Shown here piece after piece: positions 8,319 through 13,743 of a stretch of 13,743 nt of DNA. The notes under the pieces were generated by a model. It was not told the DNA's origin. It did not search any database and worked only from the letters and a program-made list of their open reading frames with translations. The DNA comes from Saccoglossus kowalevskii. Taxonomy: Eukaryota; Hemichordata; Enteropneusta; Harrimaniidae. The DNA is taken from the NCBI RefSeq assembly GCF_000003605.2, contig NW_003125914.1, positions 126,934 through 140,676 of the forward strand, in the 5' to 3' direction. Both the position numbers and the translations under genes were made by a program. Numbering within the stretch: position 1 is the first letter of the stretch; each line of letters opens with the position of its first letter.

Positions 8319-9610
8319 ACATCAACTAAGGATTATAATAATTTTAGAGGTCACACCTTGACATATGATATATTCATACTGGCATAAACGATATATGTTA
8401 TTATATATGGCGGATGGGTTTGAACAAATACATGAATACAGAAATATAAAAATATAAGTTTGAAGGTTAAAAAGTGCGGTGATGCAGATGGCATGCCAAT
8501 GAATGAGATTTGTGCGTAAGCTACAATCAAAAATATATTGAATGCGATCATGGTGAAATTATCCGGTAGGCCAGCTGAAAATATAATTGTATCGGAACAG
8601 GAAATGACAACGTAGAACTGCGGAAGTCTGCACACTAGGGGGTTCGCTTACTATAAAAATTGAAAATGATTCGCAATGGACACCATTGATCCTACAGAGA
8701 TGTACCTCTACCAGAAACTACCAGTATAGACCACAAACCAGATCTAAGAAGCGTTTAAATACTAATCTTCCGCCAACTGATTCTTCATAAGGAAGTAGTC
8801 ATCGTCCAAAATGTCACATACATTGTTCAGATTTACAGACTTTGTGTTATGTATATTTTATGTAATTATGTTGAGAATATTAATATCTGTGGGTTCGTTA
8901 TGCTTCACTCTTAATTTGCATAATTGTGAATAGGAGAGAAAGGTATGGATTCTGATCACATTACCTCGAATAGAATATATAATTACAAGTACTCGTGTAC
9001 TGGATTAAGTAATTGTGTGTTATTTATTGATGAGAATGTCCGCATATTCGACGCTTTCGTTTATTGTTTAGCATTAATGCGATCGTTCGAAACACCAATA
9101 TTCCCTCAAATCAAAATTAAACTTACGTTCAAAATATATTCGACTACCTGAAATAGACATTAATCAAGATGCCAGTGCTGTTATAAAGCAATGGTAACGT
9201 GGTACTTTTCAATGTCTCCGTGCACATAGATACATAATATGGCTAAAACGTGCTTATTTGTATATCGACATATATTATATATATTCATCTCAATGGATTT
9301 GACGAGATGTACATTCTTCTTTTCAATAATGGAATTTTGCGAGTTTTAGAATATTAAATCATTCTTGATAAATGTTACCCCGAAATCATGTTTTGTCATG
9401 ATTCTCGCCCTAAATGTCATGAAGTAGGAGAGTCGTCAAATTTGTTTGAAATGCTAAAACTATATTTTATACTATTCATATTTACTCCTAAAAACACCAT
9501 AAGATTTCGCCCTAAAATTGCTTATAATAACTACGCGGGAAATTGTCAAACTATTTCCGCATTCAATTTCCTCTAGTTGAGGGCGTGGTTCTGCATATAA
9601 ATCATGGTCT
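8319..9610. other. Long AT-rich intergenic stretch, no recognised gene
   Basis: Several short open frames exist (for example 8351-8635 on the minus strand and 8945-9151 and 9388-9576 on the plus strand). Their residue composition is hydrophobic and Ile/Phe/Tyr-rich as expected from AT-rich noncoding DNA, none fits a family, and none has convincing splice sites. An octamer ATTTGCAT occurs at 8914-8921. Confidence 0.5.
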
Positions 9611-9611
9611 G

Positions 9612-9914
9612 TTACCCATCGTGCGTCCGCTGAGAGTGCAAGAATAAATCATCGATGTATTCTCGCGTGTATTGTAAAACGTTCTTTGATTCGTTAATAT
9701 TAGTTGGTCGACAGTGACGTATAAAATACAGTACGAATGGCGCGATGCGTAATATACGAGCCGGAGATGCTGCGTGAGCAGGCGCCGTCAATGACATGCC
9801 TTCAAAAATGACGAAGGCCACAGCTCCTGGAATGCCGACATTGGTGGACAAGTTGATCGAGCAGCACAAAGTAACATAAATACTAAATAAGGAATCTCTT
9901 GAGTGTAATGACAC
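9612..9914. other. GC-richer island with coding-like frames on both strands, unassigned
   Basis: From about 9700 to 9860 GC rises to near half, against about a third around it. The minus strand is open for 100 codons (9914-9612), including INLSTNVGIPGAVAFVIFEG and SPARILRIAPFVLYFIRHC. The plus strand has a 27-codon frame from an ATG at about 9796 (MPSKMTKATAPGMPTLVDK, then LIEQHKVT and TAA), with a possible GTAACA donor after QHK. One could be an exon or a transposon scrap and the other its shadow. I recognise neither, and no splice acceptor is convincing. Confidence 0.3.
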
Positions 9915-10590
9915 CAGAATGTTCCATGTGATCTATTGACCTTCCTCTCGCATTATTATTCCCGGGATTACCGATTATTGATTATAGTATTTTTATATTT
10001 CATGATTTATTGTAATTTTAAGTCTGTTGAGATTTATTATCAAATTTATTCCATCTGATAATTGCGTGTTCAGTATTTATGTGTTCTATTTCCGTCACGT
10101 GACTGCGCATTACATTCTTCAATTCGTGGGAGTTTGGTTACGGCTAGTTTTAAGCTCCAACGTGTCTCGAACATTTAATTACTTTAATTTAAACTCTTCA
10201 ATCCTAATCACACACTGATGATGTATAGATAATCTCACGTGAAATATCACTTGATAACCGAATTTATTAAACAAGTGTCGAATTTGCATATATTACTACA
10301 TGAGTTTAATACATTTGATATCACACGGTCACGAGTTGGAAATCATATTATTCGTATTTATTTATTATCCGTAAATAACGCTAAAATGTTGCTTTTCATC
10401 CTTTTACGTTTTAAACTGGGTGATTCGGTTGAGAGAGGCGTAATGCAGTTGACATTATAAAAGCAAACTAAATTGTAATTCTAATATTATGGCGTTTACA
10501 ACAATACATTACAACAGTCGATAACGTGACTGCAATATTGAATTCAAGATTGTGATAATGCTATTCGCCTACATTCTTACAACTCCGAAT
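9915..10590. other. AT-rich intergenic DNA, no recognised gene
   Basis: Short plus-strand frames at 10027-10218 and 10239-10460 look random. An octamer ATTTGCAT occurs at 10282-10289. Nothing else was seen. Confidence 0.5.
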
Positions 10591-10591
10591 G

Positions 10592-10638
10592 ATTGGCCAT
10601 GCATTGGAAGGATCGAATCATGATATTCAAGCGCCAAT
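10592..10638. promoter_or_regulatory. Cluster of three CCAAT boxes
   Basis: ATTGG occurs at 10592-10596 and 10603-10607, and CCAAT at 10634-10638, three NF-Y-type pentamers in 47 bases. GC is locally raised and CTCACACAGT, a possible initiator, follows near 10660. No coding exon is seen downstream within the next kilobase on the plus strand, so if it is a promoter its transcript is unknown. Confidence 0.25.
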
Positions 10639-10768
10639 GGCAGTAGGAGTTTGCCTACGCTCACACAGTTGAGATTGTGAAGAATTGTTTGCACACACTC
10701 TTCGTCTTTTTTGCTGGACTGCTGGTTTTGGTTTTATTATAATATACACGTACATTAAATTTACCTTC

Positions 10769-10825
10769 CGGAAATCGAACTGGACTCACGGCGAATGACA
10801 TTCACATCCGACGAGTCTGACGTCA
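10769..10825 (-). repeat. tRNA-derived SINE-like fragment (B box only clear)
   Basis: The minus strand carries AGTTCGATTTC (10781-10771), one or two changes from the B box, preceded by CGCCGTGAGTCC and CTCGTCGGATGTGAATGTC. That arrangement resembles the anticodon-to-T-arm part of tRNA-headed SINEs. The A box is not convincing. Weak call. Confidence 0.3.
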
Positions 10826-11158
10826 CGCGGGTTGGTTGTGGAGTTGAACTCGACAATGTTTGAAATGATTGATAAAGACATGGCCGTGAGACATGCTACA
10901 ATTAGAATTGATCCTAAAATGAATAATTAAGTTACTAATGCATCCCCAAACCCTACTTATTGTGATGGCTGCAAAAATAATTCAATTTCGTAATCAAAAT
11001 ATAGTAAACTAATGCCATATACCATTCAACATTTTCCGGCCATAATCACGGTAGACCAATTTGAACCGCTTAGACAAGTACACTAATCAATCATGTTCTT
11101 CTATACACTATAAACAACACACATAAATGGCACTGGAATAAAGTAAGTGTATTTTAAT
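10826..11158. other. Intergenic DNA, no recognised gene
   Basis: AT-rich sequence with no long frame, repeat or RNA gene that I can identify. Confidence 0.45.
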
Positions 11159-11228
11159 AATATAATATTGCGAAACGCAATTGTGCTGCACAATATCCAA
11201 CAGCAAATAAATGAGAAAATATTATATT
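11159..11228. repeat. Nested inverted repeats
   Basis: The outer arms AATATAATATT (11159-11169) and AATATTATATT (11218-11228) are exact reverse complements. Inside lie two overlapping palindromes: ATTGCG-AAA-CGCAAT (11167-11181) and ATTGTGC-T-GCACAAT (11180-11194). The unit could fold into a compact multi-hairpin, and may be the end of a small foldback element or MITE. Confidence 0.5.
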
Positions 11229-11624
11229 GTGAAAATATCACTATAATAGTGTAGCTCTATAATACTTCAGCTAGCTGAGATAGGGTTACGCTTATACCAT
11301 CAGACGTTGACAAACTTGTTGAAACGGCTTTACGAAACACTTACATACCACATCCAAAGCAATACAATTCTTAATAACTGATTTAGTTTATGATAGTGGA
11401 TACCAAATGAAAAATAAATGCGTATATGCAACAGTAGCAAACGTTATAGATCCTAAAAACCTAGGGGTTTATTTCATGCACAAGGGTTCTGCATTAGTAT
11501 GAGACATCAATTAACAATAAATGAAATAATTGAAATGAGTATATTCCGTATAATTGATGAATCTCTTCAAACGAATTCAGTTGGAAAACAAATTGCCTTT
11601 CAATAGTATTGCAGTATGGTTGCC
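11229..11624. other. Intergenic DNA 3' of gene B
   Basis: AT-rich, no gene seen. It holds the 3' flank of gene B, including a second TTTATT (AATAAA on the minus strand) near 11466-11471. Confidence 0.45.
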
Positions 11625-11630
11625 TTTATT
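11625..11630 (-). terminator. Candidate polyadenylation signal of gene B
   Basis: AATAAA on the minus strand, 53 bases after the stop codon of gene B (11685-11683). Position and exact hexamer fit, but AT-rich DNA makes chance matches common. Confidence 0.4.
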
Positions 11631-11682
11631 GAAATATTTGGTTAAATAATATACACTATGCAGAGATGGGGATATTATGTGT

Positions 11683-12121
11683 TTAGAGATTTGTCTGATA
11701 CTCATTCAACAAGGATTCATATTTATCTTTAGAACAACGGACAATCCATCTGTATACATCTTCTATTCTCTCTTTAAACAGCTCGGCCCATCTTATATAA
11801 GAGTTAGATTCACAGGTCATCGGTGTTCCCGGAATCCAGTCAATACCAATAATGTTTTTGTATTTTCCGACTAATTTCCAGAGTAGAAGTGGCGCGTCCT
11901 TTATCTGATGTAGTTGTATAATCTTTGAAACTGTTTGGCGCCGAAAAATGCAGACAGTTTTCAAAGTTTCATTCAATTGAACATAATGCACATACTGTTT
12001 AAGGTAGCCAATGAGGAAAGCCGCTTCGTTGTCTAGCCACCAGGTGTTTCTATTTTCATCAACAAAACAGTTTCGAATTGACCGTTGAGGGCAAGGTTTC
12101 TGTAAGTACATCGCAAGCACC
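11683..12121 (-). CDS. Gene B exon 5: DNE motif and C-terminus
   Basis: Acceptor TATTTTAG (AG at 12123-12122), then 439 bases: one base completing the Arg of TDR and 145 codons plus TAA. WWLDNEAAF (DNE codons 12033-12025) is the metal-binding motif of the family. NETLKTVCIFRRQTVSKIIQL aligns well with the NEPLLQSVCVFRERT region of FJX1. A helical C-terminus follows, ending IVRCSKDKYESLL, near the HCKAKYG end of FJX1. Its four Cys residues fit a lumenal, disulfide-bonded protein. This exon is the most strongly conserved part of the window. Confidence 0.83.
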
Positions 12122-13259
12122 CTAAAATAAAAGAAAACTAGTATAATAGTAATTATATTGGGGGTGGTGAAAAGTGTGTATGCAAATGAAGTTATGGAAT
12201 AAGGCTCATATTGATTGTGGCGAGGGAAATGATCGAACAAATACCACGTAAGGCACTAACCTATCAGTAACACCCATCAGGTTGTCAATAACAACAGTGT
12301 CGCTGTAAACCATCAAATCCAGGATTTGTTGCTCTGTGATATTTTTAAATGCGGGGTTATCCACGTGTATGAGACCATTATTGGTATTTATAATGGGTGG
12401 TGCCTTGCTGAAAAAAAAAGAAGCGGAAGATGACAAAAAGATGTTTGACCCACACTATGGAGCATATCATTGTCAATAGAGAGATGATATTTAATGAGCA
12501 AATCTACAATTGAATTTGTTGAAGATGAAGCCCATCATTTGTCATTTTAAAATTTATGTTTAGGCCCTCGATCGTGACGCACACTGATTGACATATGCTT
12601 TATGGATGTTTCATCATCAGTGTGTAAAATCCCACGCTTTTCGATTAACAACATGGGAGCAAGATATCAATGTTTCTTTAAATACTCCAATTACTTGTGT
12701 GCGAGCTCTCTCATAACCTGACTGAAAGCGGATAATAATTAATACTACAACTACAAAATCCATAGATGTAGAAGTACAACATTAATAACTAACCTTCGTT
12801 TAATACTTGGAAGCCACTGAGTCATGCTAATTGTATTATTTGAATTCCATTCGTGCTCTTTCATAAATTTCTTCACTGTTTTGGAACCCCACAGATGGGT
12901 TCTTGGATCTGGCTTCGTTAGAATCAGTGGTGGTATATAATTCATGCACATCCACTTAGTAAACATGTAAGCCATAACTTCACCTGAATATTAGGGATAA
13001 CCGTATTGTGCATTACTATGTCAGTCTCAAGGATACATCAATATGATTGGACATTTGTTTTATATAATCCATGGTTACATTAGACTTTAATTAGAATAGA
13101 ATATGAACAGAACACGCTTATACCTATACCACACATTTGCTGAATAGACACTTAATATTCCCTGGCGGAAAAAATATATTTATAACGCTCTGATACAGAG
13201 AAATGGAGATGTACACATGATAATTGAAATCTTCATTTATCATCGAATGAATGGTTGTT

Positions 13260-13292
<33 letters not shown>

Positions 13293-13477
13293 CTTACCTA
13301 AAATAAAGCATGGCTTCTTGTAACGGGCACACCATTCAGTACCGTCATCTAGTATAACATAAGCATTGTTCTGTGATCCGAATTCCCCACATTTGTGTTT
13401 ATCATCAGATCTGGCAATGTACATTACATTAGCACGACCAAGTTGAGACTTTGGCGGTTCCATTTTATTCCGTTTTT
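11683..13477 (-). CDS. Four-jointed-like secretory-pathway kinase, gene B (exons 2 to 5)
   Basis: Joined exons 13477..13298, 12983..12794, 12407..12261 and 12121..11683 give 317 residues plus a leading split codon, ending in TAA. All introns are GT-AG (314, 386 and 139 bp) with phases 1, 2, 2, and the incoming phase is 1. Family blocks come in order: HKCGE and DGTEWCARY; GEVMAYMFTKW with IPPLIL and MTQWLPSI; LDLMVYSDTVVIDNL then TDR; WLDNEAAFL, NETLKTVCIFRRQTV and a Cys-x-x-Lys-x-Lys-Tyr end. The order and spacing follow human FJX1 and fly Four-jointed. By analogy with FAM20C, the Glu of GE, the Asp of TDR and the Asp of DNE would be the ion-pair, catalytic and metal-binding residues; DNE is essential in fly Fj. 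An active Golgi kinase is therefore likely, but the substrate is unknown. The anchor-bearing first exon lies right of the window. Confidence 0.82.
12261..12407 (-). CDS. Gene B exon 4: catalytic Asp-Arg segment
   Basis: Polypyrimidine-rich acceptor (TTTTTTTTTCAG, AG at 12409-12408) and GTTAGT donor (12260-12255), phase 2 at both ends. It encodes KAPPIINTNNGLIHVDNP, then ITEQQILDLMVYSDTVV, IDNLMGVTD and two bases of Arg. This corresponds to the LVDLVQWTDLILFDYL...FDR block of FJX1. The Asp at 12265-12263, the last whole codon, is the likely catalytic base, so the intron falls directly after the active-site Asp. Confidence 0.8.
12794..12983 (-). CDS. Gene B exon 3: GE helix and WLP segment
   Basis: Acceptor ATATTCAG (AG at 12985-12984) and GTTAGT donor (12793-12788); phase 1 in, phase 2 out. 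The split Gly is followed by EVMAYMFTKWMCMNYIPPLIL, matching GEALSYYLARLLG...VPPLAL of FJX1, with the Glu that pairs with the nucleotide-binding residue in this fold. A variable stretch (KPDPRTHLWGS, VKKFMKEHEW) leads to NTISMTQWLPSIKR, matching VVSLTRWLPNL. The donor sequence equals that of exon 4. Confidence 0.82.
12984..13297 (-). other. Gene B intron 2 with TA microsatellite
   Basis: GTAAGG at 13297-13292 to ATATTCAG ending at 12984, 314 bp. A (TA)13 run sits 7 bases after the donor. Otherwise plain AT-rich intron. Confidence 0.7.
13259..13285. repeat. (TA)13 microsatellite
   Basis: A pure 27-base TA run within gene B intron 2, close to the exon 2 donor. Gene A has a shorter AT run next to its exon 2, but on the acceptor side. 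Confidence 0.95.
13298..13477 (-). CDS. Gene B exon 2: CGE / DGT-WCARY block
   Basis: Acceptor TTATCTCCAG (AG at 13479-13478) preceded by a pyrimidine-rich tract, and donor GTAAGG (13297-13292), phase 1 at both ends; 180 bases. It encodes a Lys-rich start (KRNKMEPPKSQ), LGRANV, HKCGEFGSQNNAYVILDDG and TEWCARYKKPCFILG. It is the counterpart of gene A exon 2 (30 of 49 identical from LG onward). Each exon codes a different 11 to 13 residue start, so the paralogs diverge most just after the stem. The internal Met in KRNKMEPP is not taken as the start, since the acceptor and the paralog show an upstream exon. Confidence 0.8.
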
Positions 13478-13743
13478 CTGGAGATAATAGAAATACAACT
13501 ACTATTAATTGATACACCTCAAGTTAGGAAGATGTAATTCTGGGTTGAACAATTAGTATTTTTTACTCAAACTATGTCTGATTTGTTAATACAATGTGTG
13601 TTTCATTTCACCATCACTGTAAAGGGAAGAGTATTGGTGATATGGGACAATCGACATGTGTACATATAGTGTTTCGCTGTTTTTTTTCAGGGATAACAAA
13701 AACGGTATACGAATCAGACGTCTGGGAAGGTGGAAATCGGATG
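13478..13743. other. Right edge: gene B upstream intron, possible plus-strand acceptor
   Basis: On the minus strand this is intron 1 of gene B; exon 1 is not in it. On the plus strand GTTTCGCTGTTTTTTTTCAG ends at 13690, a very good acceptor pattern, and two frames stay open for the remaining 53 bases (for example ITKTVYESDVWEGGNRM). Too short to judge. Confidence 0.35.

Noticed and set aside
8351-8635. 94-codon minus-strand frame with several hydrophobic stretches, like a membrane protein
   Set aside because: Composition is what AT-rich noncoding DNA gives, no splice sites or family features fit, and the flanks are repeat-like.
9612-9690. YIDDLFLHS on the minus strand, resembling the YIDD box of an LTR-element reverse transcriptase
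   Set aside because: The residues on either side show no other polymerase motif, so a short chance match is more likely.
10204-10246. Hammerhead ribozyme core: CTGATGA followed later by GAAA on the plus strand
   Set aside because: No stem II can form between the two conserved parts and no flanking stems I and III were found. Other CTGATGA words (for example at 8253) lack a GAAA partner altogether.
13478-13743. Search for gene B exon 1 (signal anchor and FWS block)
   Set aside because: No minus-strand frame here has a hydrophobic anchor or the YWS block; the exon must lie to the right.
1-13743. CRISPR array, bacterial operon or viral genome segment
   Set aside because: There are no spaced direct repeats, no dense same-strand frames and no viral hallmark genes; exon-intron structure shows animal nuclear DNA.

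Overview
This window looks like nuclear DNA of an invertebrate animal, probably marine. It is AT-rich, its genes have GT/AG introns, about half of it is intron or intergenic, and it holds decayed LINEs, tRNA-derived SINE-like scraps and AT microsatellites. There is no operon structure, no bacterial-type RBS and no viral gene set. I cannot name the species; a mollusc or an invertebrate deuterostome is only a guess.

The main content is two head-to-tail, minus-strand genes of the Four-jointed (Fj/FJX1) family. These are secretory-pathway Ser/Thr kinases; fly Fj phosphorylates cadherin repeats of Fat and Dachsous in the Golgi. Gene B lies on the right, and four of its exons are in view: 13298-13477, 12794-12983, 12261-12407 and 11683-12121 with the stop. 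Splice phases agree at every junction (1, 2, 2). The Glu of the GE motif, the Asp of the TDR motif and the DNE motif are all present. Its first exon, expected to carry the membrane anchor, lies beyond the right edge.

Gene A lies downstream on the same strand. Exon 1 (4367-4889) carries the start codon, a type II signal anchor, a Gln/Asn-rich stem and the first conserved piece of the family. Exon 2 (699-884) lies across a 3.48 kb intron and is about 61 % identical to gene B exon 2 over 49 residues. Exons 3 to 5 of A are not in view; they are either left of the window or lost. The left edge holds the 3' end of a LINE reverse transcriptase on the opposite strand.

Between the genes lies a Tx1/L1-like non-LTR retrotransposon remnant (about 5801-7447, plus strand). 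It keeps a GC-rich 5' end and the start of ORF1, which is joined directly to the reverse transcriptase core of ORF2 by an internal deletion; at least three frameshifts follow or flank this. An (AT)27 microsatellite lies about 340 bp downstream. The rest is AT-rich DNA with several tRNA-like fragments, short nested palindromes, two segments with coding-like composition that I could not assign, and promoter-like motifs upstream of gene A exon 1.

The point of most interest is a tandem pair of intron-containing, divergent Four-jointed-like kinases. As far as I recall, the fly and mammalian genes are intronless and single-copy.
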